Shown piece by piece: positions 30,395-41,029 of a stretch of 64,000 nt of DNA (positions within the stretch are counted from its first letter, which is position 1; each line of letters starts with the position of its first letter). Position numbers and translations under genes: made by a program. The DNA comes from Symsagittifera roscoffensis. Taxonomy: Eukaryota; Xenacoelomorpha; Acoela; Convolutidae. The notes under the pieces were generated by a model, which was not told where the DNA came from, made no database searches, and saw only the letters and a list, made by a program, of their open reading frames with translations. The stretch covers positions 39,081,649 through 39,145,648 of the forward strand of contig NC_087068.1 in NCBI RefSeq assembly GCF_963678635.1. Direction: 5' to 3'.

Positions 30395-30965
30395 GGAGTC
30401 CGGCAATAAACATGCAACAACCGCCGCTCGGGACATCACATTTGATACTGGGTGACAAATTGGTGAGAGTTCTCCAAAACCTGAGGACCTCTTGGATCAC
30501 CACGGTGATGGCTCGAGGAGTTGCCACAATAGCCCAGCTATATTGAATGGAATGATGGAGCTAATGAACCCAGGAAGAATACCTAACATAATGATCCTAA
30601 TAGGAACAAACAATGTCTCCAGAGGTTCAGATGACGAAGAAGCACAATTGGAATTGATGATGTGTGCCTATTCACTACTCTCTGGCAGAAGTTCAAATGT
30701 GCGGTACTGACCGTCTGCACCGTACCGATGAGTAAGAGAACGCTGGCATTGGCAGGAAGGAGGCATAACGGAGGAGTTATCAGGTTGGAACAACATACTG
30801 AGAAATCTGTCGAGCCGTAATGCTGGAGGATGATCCTCATGGAAATCGAGCATGAGCTCAGAGCTATGGATCAGGCCAGACTTACCACCAATGGAATCCA
30901 CTTCGATAGTATAGAAGGACAAGCCTGGATGAACCGAGCCTTCCAGGAGCGACTGAACGAAATGT
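30395..30965 (+). pseudogene. SGNH-hydrolase-like region 1, decayed
   Basis: Pieces in order: HLILGDKLVRVLQNL (block I, where GDS is expected but Ser is Lys), ELMNPGRIPNIMILIGTNNV (block III-like GTNN for GxND), and LTTNGIHFDSIEGQAWMNR (block V-like DxxH with Asp changed to Asn). The spacing (~65 then ~95 residues) fits a small SGNH/GDSL domain. The family cleaves esters; esterase-like domains are known in ORF1 of some LINEs. Catalytic residues are altered in this copy and the frame is broken. Confidence 0.55.
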
Positions 30966-31657
30966 AGGTCGAGCTCCTTAACACGGGAGTAGTAGAGAAA
31001 GAAGAAACGACGAATAAACCGGCACTCTCAACCTTCGTGCCCTTCAACCTAGAAACACGTCTGGGAGCGGTCGCAGCCGTGACCTACAGGCCGCAAAGCT
31101 CCAGCGAGCCAGGGCAAAGAACGGAAGTACTGGACCGATTGGGAGAAGCGCCAGTAAGAAGAACTATTCACCCACGGCGAAGATTAGGACCTATCAACCC
31201 GACTACAGAGACAACAGGTACCCCGAGACCGGAAACGAGATCGGAAACGAGATCGGAAACCAGATCGGAGACTAGATCTAAGACTACGAGTACCAGCCGA
31301 GAAGAGTGACGACCAGACAGAAGCTCTTTGATGTGGTCGAGGCCCATATCTTCCCCCTGGCATGTCTATAAACAGTACCTGATGAAACTGAACCTTCAGA
31401 CGATAAGGTTTGCAGCCGATGCCATAAGGATGCTGAATGGAGCGAGGCGATCCATCAACGGACTGTACTCAATCGCAGGTGTAGACTGGTTGATAGCAGC
31501 TGGCATTTACTTCAGCTCCACGACCGCCCTAAGATTCGCCGATTTAGAGGGATTGCCCTCAAACTACACAATGGGTCCTGTAAATGCAAGACCTTTGCAG
31601 GACGTAAAAATGAACATGGTGAAGGAAATCGAGAAGAAAGACCCGGAAGATTCTTGA
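30966..31657 (+). pseudogene. Linker with RSET repeats and a helical segment
   Basis: A frame at 31037-31309 ends in a run of ETRSETRSETRSETRSKTT, from ~10-bp DNA repeats at 31225-31285 (GAAACGAGATCG units). It is followed in another frame by 31328-31657 (VYKQYLMKLNLQTIRFAADA, GVDWLIAAGIYFSSTTALRF). Part of the same long protein; no domain recognised. Confidence 0.45.
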
Positions 31658-32560
31658 CGACGAGGGCACCAATAGAACAACATGTGAAAAGGTTCAAGCA
31701 AATACGAGCTTCCCCATATCACGTGAAAGAAAGAGCGTACTCAAAACAGGTGGCTCAAGAAAACGATGTTCAGAAATATGGTGAGATGAAAATGATTAGG
31801 AAGGACGAGACTATCTTTGCAGCGTATGATAAAATGGAAATGAGAAAAGCAAAGATTTTGATAGCCGCGAACTCAGACTTCGTGCATACCTCCAAGTCTC
31901 TGTTTTGGCCTGACGTTATAATGCTGGCAGCAGTCGACCTGGACCTATTGCGTCGGTGTCAATGGCAATCGGGATAGAACGACAAACGGAAAAGAACCCG
32001 ATCACGGTCGTATTTGCCGGCATAAACGACCATCTACACAGTAGGGTTTCCTGATCAGACTCAGAGAGCCTACAACGGCAGAGGACGCAGTATGGCCAGC
32101 GATAAAGGATATCCTCGAATCGATGGGTGAAATAAAAGATACACTGAAAGAAGGTGCATTCCCAAAGATAACACCGAAAGCTGTGTTTGCACTGTCTCCG
32201 GGATATGCACATCTCCCGGATGGACTGAAGTTTGTATATGCGATGGTGGCGTTGCTATCGGAAGGGAAATATGATGTGATCATATCTGCCCCGAATCGCG
32301 GAAAAGAAATGGATAATTTAAGACCACTTAGGGCGGAATTGCCGGCAGTGTGGTCTGACATCTCGAATGCAATGCGAGGGTTCAAGGACCATTCATTGCA
32401 CATGTTAGTGTTGGATGAAGTACTGGGGTTGGAACTGTCCAACTTCAGCCGACAACTCAAACTGAGACCAGGAATTGACGATGACCATCGAGTAGTAGTA
32501 GCGATGTCTAACGACTTATGGTTCCGAGGAATGGAAATAAAAAAGGAAGGAGAAAGAAGG
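31654..32560 (+). pseudogene. SGNH-hydrolase-like region 2, decayed
   Basis: 31654-31977 carries AKILIAANSDFVHTSKSLFW (block I-like). In another frame near 32010, VVFAGINDHLHS gives GIND, a good block III. 32123-32662 carries KAVFALSPGYAHLPDGLKF, APNRGK and SDISNAMRGFKDHSLHMLVL. The order resembles region 1 and other SGNH-fold proteins, suggesting a tandem or duplicated domain. Weaker than region 1, since no Ser of GDS is evident. Confidence 0.4.
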
Positions 32561-34018
32561 AAGAAATCCAAGGAGACGAGAGTTGGAAGGATGGTCTCCA
32601 AGAAGACTTGGAAGCGAGGGTCTTGCGAACGAAACGAGAGGCTAACAAGTGGCTGCACTTAACCCCTCGGATAGCCGCATTGGGCACGGACGCTTTCGAG
32701 CGAGTCCCAGTGATGATCATGAATATCCATGCCTACCTGGTGAAAGAGGTGAACCTGGCCAAAAATGCTGAAGAGAAGTCAACAGAGTTTGTAAACAGAG
32801 TGTGCCAAGATATCCTGGAAGCTTTCTGGACACAGAATGTGATGGGAGAGGCTTTGACCGGACTGACAGCATGCTGGAAGGGTTGGAAGCAGGATGGACC
32901 GCATCCTTTCTGGCCAAAGTTTACCACTCGCTCTCTCGATACCTGATCAGAGAGTTCCTTCAAGCAGTCACAGAGCTATCAATCATGGAAATACTACCAC
33001 TGATTTCTGGACCAAGATAAGATATCTGCGGCATACTCTTATCCAAAACCTCCTGCAGCAGAATCGCTTTGGAACAGGAGAGGATGAGACGATTCAAAAC
33101 GAAGAAGACGTGCGACGTCATGCTGGGGGCATGCCCCTGTTAACTGACCTGAGCCTGGCCATGAGGACCAACTCCTTAGCACTGATCAGAGGAGCCACGG
33201 AAATCGTGATGGTGATATACGTCCTGCAGTCACGTTTGCGATCTGAAGTTAAGGTGGAGGCATACAGGAGGTCGGTGTTGCACCTGAAACTCATATCAGC
33301 AGTGAAAGGAAGTGCACTTGACTGGTGTGAACAGCACGCACTACGAGAAGTGATGAGTGAGGACTTGTTGCTTGCAAAAATATTAGAGCCGGAGATGACT
33401 ATCATAAGTTTTGTTGATCATTTCCGCGATTGTATGGGAGAAGTGGATAGAGGGCATAGCGAAGTATTCCCGAAGCTCTAGAATTTAAGGCCCTACAATA
33501 AGACGAACGGCGAGATTACAAGAATTCCTAGCCTGACTGCATCATATCACAAATTGAGAGAAGAAACGAAAGGCTGCGGTGACTACAAGAAACTGCCAGA
33601 AGAGATCCCTGAATTTCCCTTGATTAGAAGGATGTTGCTCGGAGCAGACTCCGTAGTACAAACCCCTAGGTTGAGAGCCTTCGATACCAACGAAAGGAGA
33701 GTGGCAAAATTCTCCGAGATGATTGACCCGTGCTTTGTGGGCAGAAACGCTGCCGTGCTGCAGTATACGCAGTTTGCCTACACGGATGAAACAACGAGGA
33801 GACGTATGAGTAATGTAACTCCGAAACCTGGACAACTTGACGAAGATAGGGCGAATCTTGATCTGGCACCAATGGTTATGAGAGGCAAGGCGGACTTGCA
33901 AGAAGCCTCACTAATCTTGATGAGTGTAAAAACGGAGTTAAAGGTGAGCGGGAAACTAAAAACTAGAACTATGCTAGCACCATTCGACTGCGAAGAAGTC
34001 AAGATAACGCTCGGATAG
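32518..34018 (+). pseudogene. Middle part of the long unassigned 3' frame
   Basis: Overlapping open pieces at 32518-32946, 32894-33481 and 33554-34018 give one mostly helical protein in shifting frames (NKWLHLTPRIAALGTDAF, TNSLALIRGATEIVMVIYVL, LDWCEQHALREVM, FPLIRRMLLGADSVV). No motif that I can assign. It lies between the SGNH-like regions and the homologue of the 1,131-aa protein and appears to belong to the same polyprotein. Confidence 0.45.
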
Positions 34019-34396
34019 GAAGAAGATCGATCAGCTGGCAGACTATTTGTACCGAAGTTTCCAGATGGAACAAGAAATGAAGAGCAAGGACCCTCGAGTT
34101 CAGGAAAGAATCCGAGGCAAGACGATGGGCAGGGAGGAAGCCGTCGATCGGAAGAGCCTATGCAACACGATCCCGATCAGGCTGAGAAAGAGGACGACAA
34201 GGCTTCGACGAGCGGGATGTCCAGCCTGGACTTCAACTTTCTCAGCGACTTTGAAAATGGCACAGACACATTAGAAGGAACGACTGAGCCAGCAGACGAG
34301 GGAACTTACACGATGGAACCTCCGAGGGCCTTCATGAAAACGAAACGGAATTGGCTGGAGAGCAGCTCTAAAAATAACAAGAAAGAAGACTTTTAA
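34019..34396 (+). pseudogene. Junction segment before the 1,131-aa homologue
   Basis: The piece at 34160-34396 (SGMSSLDFNFLSDFENGTD) resembles the N-terminus of the unit 2 ORF at 6770 (FLSANLG...). It ends in TAATG, with the stop overlapping the ATG at 34396. Comparison with unit 2 (LLHESPRRRK) shows this is a frameshift within one reading frame rather than a natural gene boundary. Confidence 0.5.
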
Positions 34397-37293
34397 TGGA
34401 ATCTCCGCGGAGAAGAAGAATAGGAGGCACTGCCAGAGTACTTTTCTTGGGAATGTTGCCCGAGGAAGAGTGGGAAGTTCATCACAGAGGCCACGAGAAT
34501 AGGACGGGACGTAGTATGGATAGGGTTTCCTTCATGGAAGAGGTCTGGACGGTAGTTCAGAGCTACGGGACTCAGTCTATGCTAAAAACAGGTCTCAACG
34601 GACCACTAAAGCGGGAAGTCCTTGACAAACTCGACAATTGTGAAGGGAGATTGAGCAAATTATTGATCGATTCGGCCACTGATGAAAGTGAGGCAAATTC
34701 TTCGATAAAGGCAACACCGAAAGAGGGCAATGATGAAGTAGTGTATCTGTCAAGAACCAGAAAAGGCTATCAAAGATGTTGATTGACAAGATTAACGATA
34801 TCAAAATGAAACTTGGCAGCAACGTGACGTTGAGGACAGCTGGAAAAACGAAGGTGGACTCTGAAATCTCGGTAAAAGCTGACAACTCAGCCAAAAGAAA
34901 GCGCGTCGAAGAAGCCATGGACATGGGACAGGGTGATGACCGATTGCCTGGCACAGACAGAATGTTGACTGACGTAGCTATAGTGCCACCCATTCTCATG
35001 GCAGGATTAAAATCAGCCAGTTATAAAACCAAGAGGAAAGACCACAGTCTGGTTGGAGCAACTTCAGAAATGAAAATACTCAGCCAATGTGGGGAGAGTA
35101 CCCTAAAAGGATTCAAACCATCTTCCATGAACTATGGAAAGGGAAGCGTCGTAGGACAGCTAGTCCCAGTGGAGTACAACCGACTGACAGTGTCGGAAAC
35201 CGTATCGATTGATGAACCCGCTGGTGGATGCATGGAGATGGTGGAATACAGAAACTCGGCTAGAGGACACTTAATTGCTCTAGAAAATAAAAGTGCTATG
35301 GAAGGTTACTTAGAGACAATGATACAAGACACAACCATGAAGCAGAAGGCATATAAAACTCTGGTGTCTTCTGAGATGCACGCGGAAACGATAGAGTATT
35401 TGGTGAGCCTACCATGGAGAGCAGTAGTGTTACGGCACTTGGAAGAAGAAATGAGAACCAACCCCAAAGATACACGCTCTGATAGCGATAACCTATGCGA
35501 GAACAGAATTGCAACTCAGGTTCGCTTGGTGCATGACAGGACTGACACAGGGGGAAAACGACTCAGAAGTCAGGAAAATATCGAAGGGAGAGAAGATAAT
35601 CTTAATGACGAGCATGAGATATCTAATGACCTAAGAAGGAGCGGCAGTAGCGTGCGCGAAGCGGAGAGACGCTCTCTGTTTCATTCGATTCATGCTGGAA
35701 CAAATATCAGTGCCGGCGTTGAACTTTTGTGTCAAGATGCCAAAGGAAGGCGATGAACGAGCGAAAAACTTACTCTTGTTAGCACTTTGGGACATCCATC
35801 AGAGTAAACCGATGCGAGTTAACATGAAGGAACCTGTGGAACTGGAACCAATGAAGGAGATTGACAAAATAAGGATATTCTCTAACAAGGAGATGAGGCT
35901 CACAAAAAAATCTATGGGAGCACTGCCGAGTCCAGTGAATACTGTGGACCGATCAGGAAGAAATCGTAAAGTTTCGTATCAGGAATTGTAGGGATCGCGT
36001 ACAATCCTTCATAAATGAAGATATACGCGATTGCTTCTTTGATTACGAGCAAGAAGTGTTCCTAAGATTCTGGACGTCAAAAATTTCAACGACAAGAAGC
36101 GCTGCTAATCAGCAGACTAAGCTGGGACTTGTATTGGAAGAAAAAGTGAGTGCCAAAATCTGACAACCGAGTAAAATTTGGACTGGGATTCTCGGTCGAA
36201 CTGCTAAGTGCGTAAGATTAGCGAGGATGTCAGAAAAGTCTTACGAGTTATTATGCAAGTTGTTCCTAGCAGTTCCAGAGAGAATCAAAGAAGAGTTATA
36301 ACAGATACTGGGAAAAAAGTTCATGGGATACGCCAGTGGGAACTTCAGTGATTTTGTTCAACAGCCAAATGTTCAACAGCCACAGATTACAATGCGGTAG
36401 ACGAGAATGATGAAATCCACCGAGTGATGATGGAAGTGGAACCCCTACTGGAAGCGTCGGTAAAGCGTAATTGGAGGAGCATCATGTTGACACATGATGA
36501 GTTCCTCCACCATTGCTTGCTACAAACATGGTGGTAACCCGGGCGCAGTAATCTGGTGTTGATCTGGGACTGTGGAGAGCTGCTCTCCATGGGTTTACCA
36601 GATTCATCACAGCCCATAACAATAGTGATAGTGGGAGTTATGATGGCGATACGATGGCTGGAAGCTCATGTGAGGGAGAACAATCGACAAGAAACGCCTA
36701 CGTAAGAACAATTGCAAGAGTTGAATTGTCTAAAAGGTTTAGATCTTTTCGAGACAACAGGCAAAATCCTGAACATTCCGATAGAAGTGAAAAAGATATG
36801 GACCAGAAATTGACTGATGCCATGGTTCAGAGCCAACATGACTGCATGGTTGTACGAATATGCCAAGAAGCATATGTCGAAGCACAGCAGAGAGTACAGT
36901 GCGTATCAGCTGGACATTGGAGCAGGAGCTTTCAAGCGAGCTATGGTAATTCATCGGAATGCAGTGACCACCGCTGTAAAGAGGACGTCTAGAATAAGTG
37001 AGTGTGACGGGAGAGAAAGAGAGGAAAAGTTGAAGGAAGACTTGGAGAGAAACGTGACGTTGTGCCTCCACAACAGTTTCTGTCGAAGCAGGGAAACTAA
37101 CGTTGATCCTCTACCATGTTTCAAACAAAGAGTAGAAGGCAGAAGTGTTGGAGGAATGCCTCCAACAGCGTCAGAAAAGCTACCGTCGCGTTACAAGAAA
37201 CCAAGACTGAAAGTGCGGAGTCAATATCGCAGGAGGAGGGGATGGAACCTTGACAAAAAGCCGAAAAACAAGATGCAAGAAGAAGAAAAATAG
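34396..37293 (+). pseudogene. Diverged homologue of the 1,131-aa LTR-unit protein
   Basis: Open pieces 34396-34782, 34776-35756, 35692-35991 and 36817-37293 align in order with the unit 1 protein: MESPRRRRIGG, SFMEEVWTVVQSYGTQSM, EYRNSARGHLIALENKSAM, CVRLARMSEKSYELL (36205), PWFRANMTAWLYEYAKKH (36818), QLDIGAGAFKRAMVIHRN and CLHNSFCRSRE. Relative to unit 1 about 265 residues (~513-780) are missing near 36170. It has TGG (34471) where units 1 and 2 have TGA. Multiple frameshifts. It links the short LTR elements to the large one. Confidence 0.85.
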
Positions 37294-38106
37294 AAGAATT
37301 TAGAAGTTTTAGAACTTCTAAACGACGAGAACGAAGACAAAAACAAAGAAAAAAAAACAAAAAAGCGAGCAAAGGAGTTTTGAAAGAGAAGATGTTAAAA
37401 CTCAGAAATGTTTGTGAGAAAAACTCAAATGAGAAACAAAGCAACTAAGTTTGCAATTGAGACTGAAAAGAAAACATTTAGTTGATTTTTGAAGATTGAA
37501 CAATTTGCTGCATTTTTAAATTTGCGTTGTGATTTTAGTTAGTGACTTTAGAGACACTTACTATTTATTTACAAAGGCTTGAGTGGAGAAAATATTAAAT
37601 ATTCCAGCCTGCATGATTGTTTTTAATCAACTAAGATGACTGATCACTTTGTGGTGATATGAAAGTCTTGGGTAATCTCTTGAAAAGGAGATTTTTTCAT
37701 TGTTCCTTGTAACCAACGAATTTCTTAATTTTAATATTCAGGACCAATAACAACTAAAAATTTCCAAAGGGAAGAAGCCTAGCAGGATAATTTAAGTTTG
37801 TTGTTTGGCAGGACCGTCCTGCGTCCCAACACTTTTTGAACCTAGGAGAAAAAGTATTAAATCGGGGAAGTGACGTTTGAAATCAGAAAAATTGTTTTAT
37901 CTTAAGTCATATCCTCGAAAAAGTAGTGAAAGAGTAGTGAAAAAATTTGGAAGGCTATAATAGTGTACTATGATGCCATTTGTATTTTGGGGTGAGTCGA
38001 TGTGACGTGGATAAAATTGATTTCATGTATTTTGTAAATTCTGTTCGATGGCACTGTACCAATTTGATGAAGACTACGAGACTCAATGAGGACATTGACC
38101 GAGCTG
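37294..38106 (+). other. 3' untranslated region of the long element
   Basis: No gene. Shares patches with 4256-5018 in the same order: TTTCTTAATTTTAATATT near 37730, CCTGCGTCCCAA near 37820, and ACTATGATGCCATTTGT near 37967. This supports common descent of the short and long elements. Confidence 0.6.
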
Positions 38107-38119
38107 TCCGGGGAGTATC
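38107..38119 (+). promoter_or_regulatory. Polypurine tract of the long element
   Basis: CCGGGGAGTATC immediately before the LTR start TG at 38120, matching 5019-5030 and 11284-11295. Confidence 0.6.
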
Positions 38120-38996
38120 TGACATTCGACCACAATCTACGAAAATGCAAAGTCAAAATTCGAAGTTTTATTGATGCATCTGACTGGGAAGATTGACGGT
38201 TCTTATCGATTAGCGGTGTTAATCGTGCATTTTGACGAACGAGGAAGGGTTAGTTTGAGCTAACATGAAAATTTTCAAAAATTTGTTCAAAAAGAAAGAC
38301 ACGTGACAACGTCGAGAACAACAATAAAATTAGACAGAGAAGAGTCAGACGAGAAATACAATCGACAAGAAGATTATTTTGGCCGACAACCAATCCGAGT
38401 TGTAACGATTGTGCCGCTATAATCGTTATAACCCGAATTCCGAGAATTGAGAAGGGTGTTGGGACGGCGTGTTCAGCCTTCCTGAAAGAAACAAGGACGT
38501 AATTTACCCGGATTCCAGAATCCGGAAGGGTCTCAAGAGGAGAACTCAAACTGTGTTTTATAAATTTTAGCTCCCTGGAGATGTCCTGAGTTCAATTCAA
38601 TTAACATCTAAATTAATTTTCAGATCATGAGAAGCTAGGAATTAAGGGAAAGCGTTGATCCATCTTCGATGGAGATGATGATTTTTATTTACTGAACAAA
38701 AACAATCATAATATAATAAATAAGTGGTAGCCCTGTTTTTGAGAGTGACCTCGTGGTCTGGGGATACTGAGACCCAGCCATGAGCTTACTATTTCTACAT
38801 GTAGTCAAATTAACTAGAGCGTTCTGATCGAAGCCAAAAACAGTAACGTTTTTTGAAGATCCGATGTTAGAAAGACCAACAAAAGAACTGGCTTTGGCAG
38901 AGACAATGAAAAGCATGTAGAGCTGCGTTTAGACGCTAGCCAGTCGTTTTAGAACCTAGCTTTACTTTCCTTCGATATGTACTTCTTGGCGAGTTT
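38120..38996 (+). repeat. 3' LTR of the long element (3' end eroded)
   Basis: Direct repeat of 14075-15006, beginning TGACATTCGACCAC. Contains a TATA-like TTTTATAAA (38556-38564) and the CCATC-TTC-GATGG hairpin (38660-38672). The expected end GGGCGAATGTTACA has decayed or been cut at GGCGAGTTTTG (~38990). Substantial divergence from 14075-15006 indicates an old insertion. Confidence 0.65.
38556..38564 (+). promoter_or_regulatory. TATA box of the 3' LTR
   Basis: TTTTATAAA at the position equivalent to 14564-14572. Confidence 0.45.
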
Positions 38997-39030
38997 TGAA
39001 TTTTGAAATTTTGAAAGTAGGGTTGAATCA

Positions 39031-39487
39031 TTGTCAAACGCTAGGAACACCCGGACAATTTTAACTGCAACCAAAGCGGTAGAACTAGAAAGCAATCACC
39101 TCCACGGTGCGCCTGAATCGAAAAATGGTAAGCCTGAGGAGCGTTATTATAATCACGATATAGAACAAATTGAGAGAGTTTTAGTTTACATGGGTATTAA
39201 CGTTTCAATTACTGAGAATAGACGTCTTGGCAAGTATGAACAGAACAAGACCAGAAATATAGTGCATAAAGACATCTGTAAGCAAAGAAACATTTCCTGA
39301 GCCTTGGAAAATAGCCTTATTCAAACCGGTGCTTAAAAGTGGGAACCGAAATAAAGCAAAAGACTACCGTTCAATTGCTCTATTCAACTGCGTCTCGAAT
39401 TTGTTGAAAAAAATCATCGATGATTTTTTAAAGCAAGTTGAACAAAGACTGAGTCTCATGCTTTATGGTTTCAGTGCAAAGTGCTAG
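39031..39487 (+). pseudogene. Chimeric LINE fragment (ORF1-like end fused to RT start)
   Basis: 39031-39300 reads NHDIEQIERVLVYMGINVS and RRLGKYEQNKTRNI, an ORF1-like helical segment with the RLGKY...R signature common in LINE ORF1-type proteins. From ~39285 another frame reads FPEPWKIALFKPVLKSGNRN, DYRSIALFNCVSNLLKKII and LMLYGFSAKC, which is the start of a jockey/CR1-type RT (fP..WK.A...P..KSG, YRsIaL). Everything in between is deleted. Truncated after the QYGF-like motif. Confidence 0.7.
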
Positions 39488-39804
39488 AAAAGTGCAAATG
39501 TTTGAAATTCGACACAAACTTCATGGAAGCTATAAAAAGAACACTATCACGAGCTCAATGTTATGGACGACGACTTTGAACAACCTTTGATTAAAGTAGC
39601 CAAAAATTGCTATTTCAGAAAATACGTGGTATTGGTGTGTGTAGGAAGCTTCTACTACGTCCCTTATAGTTATCTCTGGATGAGGCCGATGTTTTAAATT
39701 TAAGGGCGCTGTTCCTGATTTCATTGCAATGATTTCATTTGCCTAATTGTTGTACAGATTTTGGCTAAAAGCTAAATTTCAATCGTTTTTGCAACTTTGA
39801 GCAT
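39488..39804. other. Unassigned gap
   Basis: About 320 bp between the LINE fragment and the inverted LTR; no feature recognised. Confidence 0.4.
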
Positions 39805-40622
39805 TGTAACATTCGCCCGGAAGTACATAACGACGGAAAATAAAGACAGGTTATGAAACGATTGGCTATAGTCTAAACGTAGCTTCATTACTCTTTCAGG
39901 CTATCGGCCAGATAGCGCAAATTAACCTAATAACATGCAAAAATAGTGAGTTCTTGGCAGGGTCTCAGTTTCCCCAGATCACCAGGTCACTGCAAAAAAC
40001 AGGGCTACTACTTAATTATCATATTACTTTTAATTTTGTTCAGTAGATAAAAAACATCAAATCCATCGGAGATGGATCAACGATTTCCCTCAACTCCAAG
40101 CTTCTCATTCTCTGACATTTAATTCGGTGTTCTTGAAATTCAACTCAGGACATGTCAGGAAGCTAAAAATTGTAAAAATACAATTTCACTTTCTTCCCGA
40201 GACCCTTCCGGATTCTTGAAGAGCAGTCTTATCTTCACTCGGGAAGGGTGGTAAAATCCTCCCGATACGCCTCCCAATTCTCGGGAATTGCTCCGTAACG
40301 ATTGTAGCTGAACAATTTTTACAATTTTGAATTTTCATCCAACAGTATTATCGATCGTAATTCCAATTCGTATCGTAGGTCTGTTTTCAACTAGTGAAAA
40401 TCGTTGTTCTGTTGATTTTCGCGCTTTTCCTGTATTCTTCAAAATAAAAATGGTCACGTATCTTTATAATCCAGTTTTAAACATTTCTCATGTCAGTTAA
40501 AACCGACCTCTCCCATTTCGATCAGTTTATGAAATAAGACCGTTAACCATCTGAAACAGCCAATCCTTCCATAAAATTTCGATTTTATCATGCATTTTGA
40601 CCGCCATTCTAATCGAATGTCA
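39805..40622 (-). repeat. Inverted solo-LTR-like copy
   Basis: On the minus strand it starts TGACATTCGATTAG and ends GGGCGAATGTTACA, i.e. a full 818-bp LTR of the 14075/38120 type with TG...CA ends. It contains the GCAGTGACCTGGTGATCTGG-like block and a 7-bp hairpin (40061-40077). No coding sequence of the element adjoins it, and no convincing target-site duplication was found (flanks GAGCAT / CACATC share only CAT). Confidence 0.7.
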
Positions 40623-41029
40623 CACATCATCAGGAATTTTACACTAAACTAATACAAACAACAATGAAAGATCACCCTACAAAAAACCTAGATTATAAAA
40701 GGGGCCCTTCCGTTTAGGTACGGTCGTACTAATTGAAATTTCTCTGAATTGTGTCTTACGCAGTGATCTGCACCCCCGTATACAAAGTATAGCTTATATA
40801 ATTTATTTTTTCTGAGTAGCTTTCATGCCTTTTTTCACTAAATTTTTCAGCAATGCGCTGCATTGTCCGCGTAACAGCTGGTGCGGAACCACCAGTGCAG
40901 CCAAATTTGAGCTGGCATAAGCTGCTCTGCTCGACTTATCGAATTATTGGTTAGTGTTTTGAGTTTCTTAGGGATTCGTGTTACTTATACGCGCCTTTCA
41001 GTAATATTCGTGAAGTTTTCGCGTGCGGG
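40623..41029. other. Unassigned gap
   Basis: No gene or repeat recognised. Confidence 0.4.

Noticed and set aside
34390-34400. TAATG stop-start overlap as a programmed reinitiation site
   Set aside because: Comparison with 6990-7030 shows the two frames are one coding region split by a one-base shift in a decayed copy.
39799-40628. Target-site duplication of the inverted solo LTR
   Set aside because: Flanks share only CAT; not enough to claim a duplication.
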